The notes under the pieces are model-generated. The model saw only the letters and a list, made by a program, of their open reading frames with translations. It searched no databases and was not told the DNA's origin. A program made the translations under genes and the position numbers. 64,000 nucleotides of DNA. Origin: Paenibacillus sp. SYP-B3998 (GTDB lineage Bacteria; Bacillota; Bacilli; Paenibacillales; NBRC-103111). Below, in pieces: positions 26,037 through 33,241 of the stretch (within the stretch, counting starts at the first letter, position 1; the number at the start of each line of letters is the position of its first letter). The stretch spans positions 186,001 to 250,000 of the forward strand of contig NZ_JAAIKC010000003.1 of the NCBI RefSeq assembly GCF_010820665.1. Direction: 5' to 3'.

Positions 26037-27023
26037 TTAGAGGGAGAGATTTCTTTTTGCGCAAATGTGTTGAGTAATCGCTAAACCGTGCATCCGTCCA
26101 GTCTCAATGAAAATTTCATTGGCATCGTATTTCGATGAAGCAACGACTCCTGCAACATATAGGCCTTCAATGTTTGTTTCCATCGTTTCAGTGTTGATAA
26201 TAGGAGCTCCGGTTTCTTCATGGATGCCTACCCCTAGAGCAGTGAGAAGCTTTCGATCTGGACGAAAACCAGTCAATGCAAGTACGAAATCATTGTCCAG
26301 GGAGGCTTGTTTATTTCCCATTCGGAAGATGACAGAGTGTTCTTCAATTCGCTCGACTTGAGAATCGAACCACATTTGAATACGACCTTTGTTTACCATA
26401 CTTTCGAAAAGGGGCCGAACCCATGGTTTGATATTGGAGGAAAAATGGCTTCCTCGATAAAGAACAGTGACATCAGCACCTACGCGAACTAAATCCATAG
26501 CGGCATCAACTGCCGAATTGTTGCCCCCGATGATAGCAACTTTCATACCTGCATAAGGATGGGCTTCTTTGTAGTAATGCGTGACTTTGGGCAGCTCTTC
26601 GCCTGGTATACCAAGCAGGTTTGGATGATCGAAGTAACCTGTAGCTATAATGACGTAGCGTGATGTATAAGTAGACTTATTACCGAATTGATCGGAAGTA
26701 TGAACTGTAAAACCGTTTAACAGTTTTTCAATATCAACGACTTCTTCATAAGAGCGAATGCGCAATTTCTCCCTGCGCGCCACTTCACCGTAATAAACTA
26801 AAGCTTCTTGGCGGTATGGCTTTTCATGTGGGGTAATAAACGGATAATCACCAATTTCCAACAGCTCGGGCGTACTGAAAAATTGTAAATACGTAGGATA
26901 TAAGTAGATAGCGTTCACAATACTGCTTTTTTCTATCAGTAATGGAGATAAACCAGCTCGCTGTAGAGCAACTGCAGCGGATAGCCCGCAAGGACCAGCT
27001 CCAATAACGATAACTTGTTCCAT
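26037..27023 (-). CDS. ypdA: YpdA-family putative bacillithiol disulfide reductase
   Basis: A 328-residue flavoprotein. The FAD motif is VIVIGAGPCGLSAA (residues 4-17), the NADPH motif is VAIIGGNNSAVDAA (about 168), and a second FAD-contacting segment is NIEGLYVAGV (about 288). YFDHPNLLGIPGEELPKV is typical of YpdA, which recycles bacillithiol disulfide using NADPH in Firmicutes. There is no CxxC redox pair, consistent with the family. AAGGAGGTCGTTATT precedes the ATG at 27023; the ATG at 27068 has no site. Single-gene unit. Confidence 0.9.
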   Translation of the reverse strand: MEQVIVIGAGPCGLSAAVALQRAGLSPLLIEKSSIVNAIYLYPTYLQFFSTPELLEIGDYPFITPHEKPYRQEALVYYGEVARREKLRIRSYEEVVDIEKLLNGFTVHTSDQFGNKSTYTSRYVIIATGYFDHPNLLGIPGEELPKVTHYYKEAHPYAGMKVAIIGGNNSAVDAAMDLVRVGADVTVLYRGSHFSSNIKPWVRPLFESMVNKGRIQMWFDSQVERIEEHSVIFRMGNKQASLDNDFVLALTGFRPDRKLLTALGVGIHEETGAPIINTETMETNIEGLYVAGVVASSKYDANEIFIETGRMHGLAITQHICAKRNLSL

Positions 27024-27102
27024 AATAACGACCTCCTTAGCAATTTTCCTCATTCCATCGTACAGCATCTATAAGAATTGTGCCAAACAAACGGGTAACT
27101 GC

Positions 27103-27150
27103 AATAAAAAAAGCAGCCAGCTACATCCTAGAAGGAAGTAGTTGACTGCT
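27103..27150 (-). terminator. Rho-independent terminator
   Basis: On the minus strand, GAGCAGTCAACTAC pairs with GTAGCTGGCTGCT and runs into TTTTTTTATT. It ends the small acidic gene upstream. Confidence 0.75.
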
Positions 27151-27174
27151 CGTTGAGCTCTTGGTTGTGCCGGC

Positions 27175-27354
27175 TTACTTTTGATTCAGCTGTTCTTGCT
27201 CATTGTCTTCACTAATATCGTCTTTTGCAATGCTAACAGAACTGATATTAGGTGCGTTTTCCAAGGTGTCATTCACAAATTCCAAATCTTGATTTTTGGC
27301 GTTCGTATTTGTTGTACCCCTGTAATCGCCAGCGTGTGTATTGTTTTCAACCAT
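27175..27354 (-). CDS. small acidic hydrophilic protein, unknown
   Basis: A 59-residue protein rich in Asn, Asp, Glu and Gln (starting MVENNTHAGDYRG), without hydrophobic segments. AAAGGATGATAACC precedes the ATG at 27354; the longer frame from 27405 has no site. A terminator follows at once. I recognise no family. Small Asn/Asp-rich proteins of this kind are common in Paenibacillus genomes and may be disordered. Confidence 0.6.
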   Translation of the reverse strand: MVENNTHAGDYRGTTNTNAKNQDLEFVNDTLENAPNISSVSIAKDDISEDNEQEQLNQK

Positions 27355-27592
27355 GGTTATCATCCTTTCTTTAAAATCTTTTGTTACCAAGCTTAACATG
27401 TGCATGCTAGAACCATTTTATTCGATTATTCTCCCAATTTGAGGGAATTCATGAAACTAGGAAGGTTTGTCAAACGTCTACTTTAATAAAGCTATTCCTA
27501 AGAAAGAGGATGGATGGAAGCCAAAAATAGAATGATGTGGACAACTTGCGTTATAATGAAAAATAGGCAGAGAAAAAGGAGCAGAGAAAACC

Positions 27593-27940
27593 ATGCATCA
27601 ATTACAGATTAAACATGTGGTCATTTTTTGTTTACATACAGGTAAAGGTACACCGGAGACAGATTGTTTTTTGAAAGAGAGCGCAGATGAGCTGTCACGG
27701 ATTCCAGGCGTTGAGCATTTTGAGGTATTACAGCAAGTTAGTTTTAATAATAATTACGATTATGGTTTCTCTATGGTTTTTGCCAACCAAGCAGCGTATG
27801 ATGCCTATCAGGTACATCCTTTACTTACCAGGTATGTAGCGGAATATTGGGTAAATCAAGTAAGTCGTTTTCAAGAAATGGATTTCATTGATTTTAATGG
27901 AGGGAGCCATCATGATACCTTTGAAATTACCGAAAGATGA
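27593..27940 (+). CDS. stress-responsive alpha/beta-barrel (Dabb) domain protein
   Basis: A 115-residue dimeric ferredoxin-like protein of the Dabb family, recognised from HVVIFCLHTG, IPGVEHFEVLQQVS, YDYGFSMVF and YQVHPLLTRYVAEYW (about 70-84). Dabb proteins are small alpha/beta barrel dimers of mostly unknown substrate. AAAAAGGAGCAGAGAAAACC precedes the ATG. The 3' end overlaps the DUF2164 gene by 29 bases. Confidence 0.88.
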   Translation: MHQLQIKHVVIFCLHTGKGTPETDCFLKESADELSRIPGVEHFEVLQQVSFNNNYDYGFSMVFANQAAYDAYQVHPLLTRYVAEYWVNQVSRFQEMDFIDFNGGSHHDTFEITER

Positions 27941-28166
27941 GAAAGAAATGATGATTGAAGATTTGCAAAGCCATTTGGAGATGGATCACAATCTAACTTT
28001 AGGCCGCCTAGCGATTGAACAAATGATCGATTATATGCTACAGCAGCTGGCTGTTCCAATTTATAATCAAGCATTAGATGAAGTGAGAAAGACTGTCGTG
28101 GAAAAAATGGTTTCGCTGGAAGAGGACATTTATGCCTTGCAAAAATCAAAATCATCAAGAAGATGA
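27912..28166 (+). CDS. DUF2164 family protein
   Basis: An 84-residue protein beginning LKLPKDEKEMMIEDLQSH, followed by LTLGRLAIEQMIDYMLQQL and IYNQALDEVRK, the pattern of DUF2164 as I recall it. It is mostly helical and soluble, and its function is unknown. GGAGGGAGCCATC precedes the ATG at 27912, inside the end of the Dabb gene, so the two are translated together. Confidence 0.8.
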   Translation: MIPLKLPKDEKEMMIEDLQSHLEMDHNLTLGRLAIEQMIDYMLQQLAVPIYNQALDEVRKTVVEKMVSLEEDIYALQKSKSSRR

Positions 28167-28202
28167 CTCATCATGTTTGGTTGAGGGGAGAAAGCGAACA
28201 CC

Positions 28203-28841
28203 ATGAACAAGCAGGAAGAAATGTTTGACATCTATGATGAGCAAATGAATTGGATTGGCATAGCTCCGCGTTCAGAAGTGCATGCGAAAGGATTATGGCA
28301 CTGCACATTCCAATGCTGGATTGTTAGTTATGAACAGACGGAACCCGATCTTTTACTACAGCTCAGATCCCCTGATAAGGACCTGTTTCCGAATTTGCTA
28401 GACATTTCTTCGGCCGGGCATTTAGCAGCGGGGGAGACCGTTAGAGACGGCGTTAGAGAATTAGAAGAAGAGCTAGGTCTTCAAGTTGATTTCGAAGAGT
28501 TAGTTAGCTGTGGGACATTCATAGAGGAAGACTTCATTTCGGAACAATTGATTGATCGTGAGATTTGCCACGTGTTTGTACATAGATGCGACAAATCATT
28601 GGAGTCGTACATCCTGCAACCGGAAGAGGTTAGCGGTATATTTGCCGTGAAGGTGTCTGCGTTGGAACAGCTGGTTCATGGACAAATCAACGTTATAGAG
28701 GCCAATGGATTCCAATTGTCGAACGAGGGACAGCTTATCGTGAATCGCAAGCAAATTTCACTGACTGACCTAGTTCCGCACCCGGAAGCATACTTTGAGC
28801 TTTTGTTCCGCACCTTGAGAGAGCAATCGTGGACCAAATAA
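28203..28841 (+). CDS. Nudix hydrolase (IDI/YfcD-like)
   Basis: A 212-residue Nudix protein with the box GHLAAGETVRDGVRELEEEL (about 79-98), containing the REL-EE catalytic core. The N-terminal pattern EMFDIYDEQMNWIGIAPRSEVHAKGLWH is that of the isopentenyl-diphosphate isomerase-like Nudix branch (YfcD/DR0079 type). These cleave nucleoside diphosphate derivatives. GGGGAGAAAGCGAACACC precedes the ATG. It lies 36 bases after the DUF2164 gene, possibly in the same transcript. Confidence 0.9.
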   Translation: MNKQEEMFDIYDEQMNWIGIAPRSEVHAKGLWHCTFQCWIVSYEQTEPDLLLQLRSPDKDLFPNLLDISSAGHLAAGETVRDGVRELEEELGLQVDFEELVSCGTFIEEDFISEQLIDREICHVFVHRCDKSLESYILQPEEVSGIFAVKVSALEQLVHGQINVIEANGFQLSNEGQLIVNRKQISLTDLVPHPEAYFELLFRTLREQSWTK

Positions 28842-28846
28842 ACGAA

Positions 28847-28884
28847 AAAAGAACCGAAGCGATGATGCGACCGCACGGTTCTTT
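28847..28884. terminator. terminator for the minus-strand small genes
   Basis: AAAGAACCG and CGGTTCTTT form the stem. The long T run reads on the minus strand, so it mainly ends the 28896-29329 operon, and may also stop the Nudix transcript. Confidence 0.75.
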
Positions 28885-28895
28885 GGCGTAACAGC

Positions 28896-29060
28896 TTATA
28901 CAAAGTACTTGTTAGCTATGTAGGCATACAAGAAGTAGCAAACAACAGACAGGACAATAAATAGAATGCCTGGTGCTGTTTTTCGCTTGAAAAGCAGCAG
29001 GAAGCCTGCACTGAAGGCTGATCCCATAATCAGCATGGAAATAAACGTTAAAACACCCAT
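28896..29060 (-). CDS. 54-residue two-helix membrane protein
   Basis: A small ORF found by eye on the minus strand, starting MGVLTFISMLIMGSAFSAGF and ending ANKYFV. Two hydrophobic helices (about 3-22 and 30-47) are separated by the basic loop FKRKTAPG, giving a hairpin with both ends outside. AAGGAGAAACCGTTCG precedes the ATG. It follows the DUF2533-like gene by 14 bases and ends before a terminator. Function is unknown. Confidence 0.7.
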   Translation of the reverse strand: MGVLTFISMLIMGSAFSAGFLLLFKRKTAPGILFIVLSVVCYFLYAYIANKYFV

Positions 29061-29074
29061 CGAACGGTTTCTCC

Positions 29075-29329
29075 TTACCCTTTGTTAACGTAATCGCGCA
29101 CCATGTCCTCCGTTACATACGAACGAAGAGGAGAAATGCCTTGTTTGGCATGGGCGATGATTTCGGCTGTAGCTGCATTGATGGCATCAACCGAGAACGG
29201 AAGACCTTGTCTGCAAAGATCGACACAAGCTTCGATCGCTTGCTCCCGCTGCTCTTCAAGTTCAGCGAATCGGACCAAATGCAGATGCTGCCCAGTGGAA
29301 TGTTTCGTTATCGCTTCATGTACACTCAT
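29075..29329 (-). CDS. DUF2533 (YpbS-like) small protein
   Basis: An 84-residue soluble helical protein, starting MSVHEAITKHSTGQHLHLVR and ending YVTEDMVRDYVNKG, including INAATAEIIAHAKQGISPLR. This fits my memory of the DUF2533 family around B. subtilis YpbS, of unknown function. AAGGAGAACATTAAC precedes the ATG at 29329; the longer frame from 29431 has no site and crosses the hrpB promoter region. It heads a two-gene minus-strand unit. Confidence 0.7.
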   Translation of the reverse strand: MSVHEAITKHSTGQHLHLVRFAELEEQREQAIEACVDLCRQGLPFSVDAINAATAEIIAHAKQGISPLRSYVTEDMVRDYVNKG

Positions 29330-29453
29330 GTTAATGTTCTCCTTTAGTGACCAGATTCTAATCCAGTATACACGAATGAAGACACTAGGAACAGGCCAAA
29401 GAAACAAACCAACGATGAATAGAATGACCATAGAAGTCGCGGAGTGAGTACCT

Positions 29454-31943
29454 ATGAATGAATTCCCAATTGAATCAGTCCTTCCCGAATTAAAAGAAGC
29501 ACTAAAGACAAATGCCTGCGCTGTTTTGATTGCTCAGCCTGGAGCGGGTAAAACAACGCAAGTACCGCTTGCCCTTCTCCATGAGCCATGGTTGAAGGGA
29601 CAGAAAATACTCATGTTGGAACCACGGAGATTAGCTGCACGGGCCGCTGCACGTTATATGGCGAGTCGGCAAAATGAACAAGTCGGACAAACAATTGGCT
29701 ATCGAATGAAGAACGATACCCGTGTCGGCGCGCAAACACGCATTGAAGTTATAACGGAGGGCGTTCTTACTCGGATGCTGCAACATGACCCTGCTTTAGA
29801 AGGAGTCGGCGTTGTCATTTTTGATGAGTTTCATGAACGCAGCCTGCATGCGGATGTAGGCTTAGCGTTATGTCGACAATCGCAAACGCTTCTTAGGGAA
29901 GACCTACGTATAATTATTATGTCGGCGACGCTGGAAGCTAAGCCAGTTGCTGCTATGCTGGATAACGCTCCAATTATCCAAAGTGAAGGACGCACGTATC
30001 CTATTGAAACCTATTATCACGATCGGAAAATTGAAGGCAAGTTGGAGCTAGCTGTTGTCAAAAGCATTCAGCATGCCCTTGTGCAACATGAGGGTAGTTT
30101 ACTAGTTTTCCTGCCAGGTGCGATAGAAATCCATCGGGTTGCAAGCAGTCTTTTGGCGCATAAGGAAAGTAGAGAAGTCGTTATTGCTCCTCTCTATGGA
30201 AATCTTTCACAGGAAGCGCAAGATCGGGCCTTGGCGCCTTGTCTTCCGGGTCATCGGAAAGTCGTGCTAGCGACTTCCATTGCGGAGACTAGCTTGACCG
30301 TTGATGGAGTTACGGTCGTTATCGATAGCGGACTCATGCGAGTACCGCGCTTTTCTCCACGTACGGGCATGACACGTCTAGCGACGGTGCCTGTTTCACA
30401 GGCTTCTGCGGATCAGCGCAGAGGTAGGGCTGGCCGACTCGGGCCAGGCGTGTGTTACCGCCTATGGACCGAGCAAGAGCACCGGCAGCTGCCGCCGAGC
30501 GGTACGCCGGAAATCCTCGAAGCGGAACTAGCGCCGCTTGCGCTGGAACTGGCCGCCTGGGGTGTGCCTGACCCAGCTGCCCTGGTCTGGCTCGACCCGC
30601 CGCCTGCAGCTGCCTATGGGCAGGCGCGGGAACTGCTTATGCAGCTCGGAGCTCTGCATGAAGGGGGGAGCCTAACGCCGCATGGCAGGCGCCTCGCGGA
30701 GTTAGGCTTACACCCCCGACTTGCGCACATGGTGCTACAAGCTGTACCTCTTGAACTCGGCACGATGGCGTGCGAACTCGCCGTGATGCTGGGCGAGCGT
30801 AATTTCATGCGCGCTGCCAAAGATCGCGATGCGGATTTGCGCTCCCGCATCGAAATGCTCTGGAGCGCTGTCAAACAGGAGCAGGTCGCGGATATTGATA
30901 TTGGCCTTTGTCGACGTATTTCGGCGGAAGCCAAAGGGCTTCAGCAGTCGCTCGGTATCCGAACGAGTGGCAAGGAAAGGTCAGATGCATGTGGATTGCT
31001 GCTCGCCTTCGCTTATCCTGATCGCATCGCGCAGCGACGTTCTACAGGGCGTTTTCTGCTCAGCAATGGCCGTGGGGCTCATCTGCCTGAACTGCAAATA
31101 CTTTCTAATGAGCGGTATTTGGTTGCAGTCGAGTTAGATGATTACGGCGTTGAAAGCAGAATCTATTCAGCCGCTCCGGTTAAGGAAGATGAATTGCTGA
31201 ATGCGTTTTTCGAACAATTAGTTAAAGAACAAGAGGTTACGTGGAATCAAGAAACCCAATCTGTAAAAGCGAGAGAACGTATTCGGTTAGGCGCTTTAAC
31301 TTTAAAAGAAGCTCCACTTCAGGAAACGCAACCTGAATCGCTGCTGCAAGCCCTCATTACTGGTATAATGACAGAATCGCTGGAAATATTACCTTGGTCT
31401 CGCAGTGCGCGACAGCTGCAGCAACGGGTTACGTTCTTGCATCATTTTGATGGGAATTGGCCTGATATGAGCGATTGTGCTTTACTTACTCGGCTTGAAG
31501 ACTGGTTAGGACCTCATCTATATGGAATGAAAAGCAAAAGCGATATTCAGCGGTTGAAGCTAAACGAAATCTTAGAAGAAATGCTCAGTTGGGAACAACG
31601 CAGAGGGATTGAGGAATGGGCGCCAACACATATTCAGGTGCCAAGTGGTTCTCGGATTCCAGTTGACTATAGTGCCCTTGAATCGCCTACCCTATCTGTT
31701 AGACTCCAAGAAATGTTTGGTCTTGAGGATACGCCGCGAATCGCCAAAGGGAGAATACCTGTCACTTTGCATCTGCTTTCACCAGCTCAACGTCCTGTTC
31801 AAGTAACCAAAGATTTAGCCAGTTTCTGGCGCGAAGCGTATTTCGAGGTGAAAAAAGACCTCAAGGGTCGTTATCCCAAACACTACTGGCCAGATGATCC
31901 CATGGTCGCCATACCGACCAATCGCGCCAAGCCGCGGACGTAA
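29454..31943 (+). CDS. hrpB: ATP-dependent helicase HrpB
   Basis: An 829-residue DEAH/DEXH helicase with Walker A AQPGAGKTTQ (about 25-34), EPRRLAARAAA motif Ia, DEFHERSL (motif II, about 125), SATL (motif III, about 160), and SIAETSLT plus DQRRGRAGRLGPG (motifs V/VI, about 280-330). The C-terminal half contains the HrpB-specific domain ending in WPDDPMVAIPT. HrpB proteins are typical of proteobacteria and scattered in Bacillales, with an unclear RNA or DNA substrate. GCGGAGTGAGTACCT precedes the ATG. The stretch 30400-30900 is visibly richer in GC than the rest. Confidence 0.93.
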   Translation: MNEFPIESVLPELKEALKTNACAVLIAQPGAGKTTQVPLALLHEPWLKGQKILMLEPRRLAARAAARYMASRQNEQVGQTIGYRMKNDTRVGAQTRIEVITEGVLTRMLQHDPALEGVGVVIFDEFHERSLHADVGLALCRQSQTLLREDLRIIIMSATLEAKPVAAMLDNAPIIQSEGRTYPIETYYHDRKIEGKLELAVVKSIQHALVQHEGSLLVFLPGAIEIHRVASSLLAHKESREVVIAPLYGNLSQEAQDRALAPCLPGHRKVVLATSIAETSLTVDGVTVVIDSGLMRVPRFSPRTGMTRLATVPVSQASADQRRGRAGRLGPGVCYRLWTEQEHRQLPPSGTPEILEAELAPLALELAAWGVPDPAALVWLDPPPAAAYGQARELLMQLGALHEGGSLTPHGRRLAELGLHPRLAHMVLQAVPLELGTMACELAVMLGERNFMRAAKDRDADLRSRIEMLWSAVKQEQVADIDIGLCRRISAEAKGLQQSLGIRTSGKERSDACGLLLAFAYPDRIAQRRSTGRFLLSNGRGAHLPELQILSNERYLVAVELDDYGVESRIYSAAPVKEDELLNAFFEQLVKEQEVTWNQETQSVKARERIRLGALTLKEAPLQETQPESLLQALITGIMTESLEILPWSRSARQLQQRVTFLHHFDGNWPDMSDCALLTRLEDWLGPHLYGMKSKSDIQRLKLNEILEEMLSWEQRRGIEEWAPTHIQVPSGSRIPVDYSALESPTLSVRLQEMFGLEDTPRIAKGRIPVTLHLLSPAQRPVQVTKDLASFWREAYFEVKKDLKGRYPKHYWPDDPMVAIPTNRAKPRT

Positions 31944-31985
31944 GTCGCAAGGTAGTTAAGGAAACAGAGAAGAAAGGACGAGCCG

Positions 31986-32717
31986 ATGATGTCAGAAAGA
32001 ATATCCATTTATATATCGGCTGGTTTTGCTACTGCTCCAAATTTCTTACAAGCTTTCGCTGAAGAGCTGGCAACCTCCTTAGAGCAAGCAGGCTGGACTT
32101 CCCAGATTATTGTTCATTTTCCTTATGGGGATTGGTCAATAAAACGCAGGGTTCAGCTTCGGGAAATTGGCAGTGACCTTTGGTGCGCCTTACGTCAACG
32201 CAGTTCTGTCCATGGAGGGAAAGGCTTGTTCGAGATCATCGAGCAAACCTCACAAGCTGAGGATCGCTTGCTTTTGATCGGTCATAGCGGAGGGGCGGTA
32301 GCTTCTGTTCATGCAGCCGAACAGCTTCAAAACTTAAGCAGATTGTTGGTAGGTGTCGTTCAAATCGGCTCGCCTAAAACTGCCATTCCAGCATCACTTA
32401 AAGAGAAAGTCCTTTATCTCAAGGCCGTGAGTCCAACAGGAAAACAAATAGATCCCATTCCGCTAGTTGGAACATGGGGCGGTTGGGAGCGAGCAGGTTG
32501 GGGCTGGTGGCGGTGGAATCGCTTGAAGACAGCACCCGATCATCGAGAGGTAGTGTCCATTGTAGGTGGACATGCAGATTATTTTAGAAACCATGAACCG
32601 TATGTTTTTAATGGTTCAACGAATTTAAGCTCAACAATGAGTGCCCTATGGACTTTTTTACAAAACGCGCTCTCACAAATCAAAATACCAATAGAAAAGG
32701 AAGATGAACATGATTGA
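31986..32717 (+). CDS. alpha/beta hydrolase family protein
   Basis: A 243-residue hydrolase-like protein. The nucleophile elbow is LLIGHSGGAVASV (Ser about 100), Asp and His candidates are DPIPLVGTW (about 159) and GGHADYF (about 198). There is no signal peptide, so it should be cytoplasmic. A run of Trp residues (GWERAGWGWWRWNRL, about 167-181) is odd and may form a lid or membrane contact. GAAAGGACGAGCCG precedes the ATGATG start. It follows hrpB by 42 bases and overlaps the next small gene by 8 bases. Confidence 0.78.
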   Translation: MMSERISIYISAGFATAPNFLQAFAEELATSLEQAGWTSQIIVHFPYGDWSIKRRVQLREIGSDLWCALRQRSSVHGGKGLFEIIEQTSQAEDRLLLIGHSGGAVASVHAAEQLQNLSRLLVGVVQIGSPKTAIPASLKEKVLYLKAVSPTGKQIDPIPLVGTWGGWERAGWGWWRWNRLKTAPDHREVVSIVGGHADYFRNHEPYVFNGSTNLSSTMSALWTFLQNALSQIKIPIEKEDEHD

Positions 32718-32964
32718 AATTATTAAAGCTTCAATGGAACACAGTAAAGAGGATGGATATGTCGGACATGTTGAGTTCACGGTGAAAGGACATTCATTTC
32801 CGTATGAAATAACGCTTCACAGCAAACGGAACAAAGACTGGAGCTATGCGTTGAATTTTAAGAAGGAATCAGGCAAAGAGGAAGATATTCTTGCCGTTGA
32901 GGAAATGCTGGAAGAGGACGAATATTTTGATAAACTGGTAGAAGCTGCTCAGAATACGCTTTAA
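32710..32964 (+). CDS. small conserved hypothetical protein
   Basis: An 84-residue acidic soluble protein (starts MIEIIKASMEHSKEDGYVGH) with two predicted strands and an acidic C-terminal helix (KEEDILAVEEMLEEDEYFD). No family is recognised. AAAAGGAAGATGAAC precedes the ATG at 32710, inside the end of the hydrolase gene, so translation is coupled. Function unknown. Confidence 0.7.
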   Translation: MIEIIKASMEHSKEDGYVGHVEFTVKGHSFPYEITLHSKRNKDWSYALNFKKESGKEEDILAVEEMLEEDEYFDKLVEAAQNTL

Positions 32965-33027
32965 AAAGAAAGCTGCCCCGAAATTCCTATGGACATTCTG
33001 AAGAAGATAAATAGCTTTCCAAATAAG

Positions 33028-33058
33028 CTCGGAGCGGCAATTACGCTCCGAGTTTGTT
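33028..33058 (+). terminator. Rho-independent terminator
   Basis: CTCGGAGCG and CGCTCCGAG are nine-base perfect arms followed by TTTGTTTATT. It ends the hrpB-hydrolase transcript. Confidence 0.8.
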
Positions 33059-33199
33059 TATTAAACGGGTAAACTCAAAATTATCCCGAACAAATGGAAA
33101 ATTATCCGTTCCAGAAATTGCGTAACCGATGAATAATGAATGTGTAAGACATTTTGCACAGAAGGGAGAGAATTTTGAACGAATTAATCATTTCAGTGT

Positions 33200-33213
33200 T
33201 GTAAGCGGTTACA
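33200..33213 (+). promoter_or_regulatory. cre site (CcpA operator) upstream of chitinase
   Basis: TGTAAGCGGTTACA matches the consensus TGWAARCGYTWNCW at 13 of 14 positions. It lies about 29 bases before the chitinase start, where CcpA binding would repress transcription when preferred sugars are present. Confidence 0.8.
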
Positions 33214-33241
33214 AAAAACAAAATGAAAAGAGGTTAAATTA

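Noticed and set aside
29103..29447. 114-codon plus-strand ORF rich in Ser and Cys
   Set aside because: Antisense of the DUF2533-like gene, which has a good site and family match.
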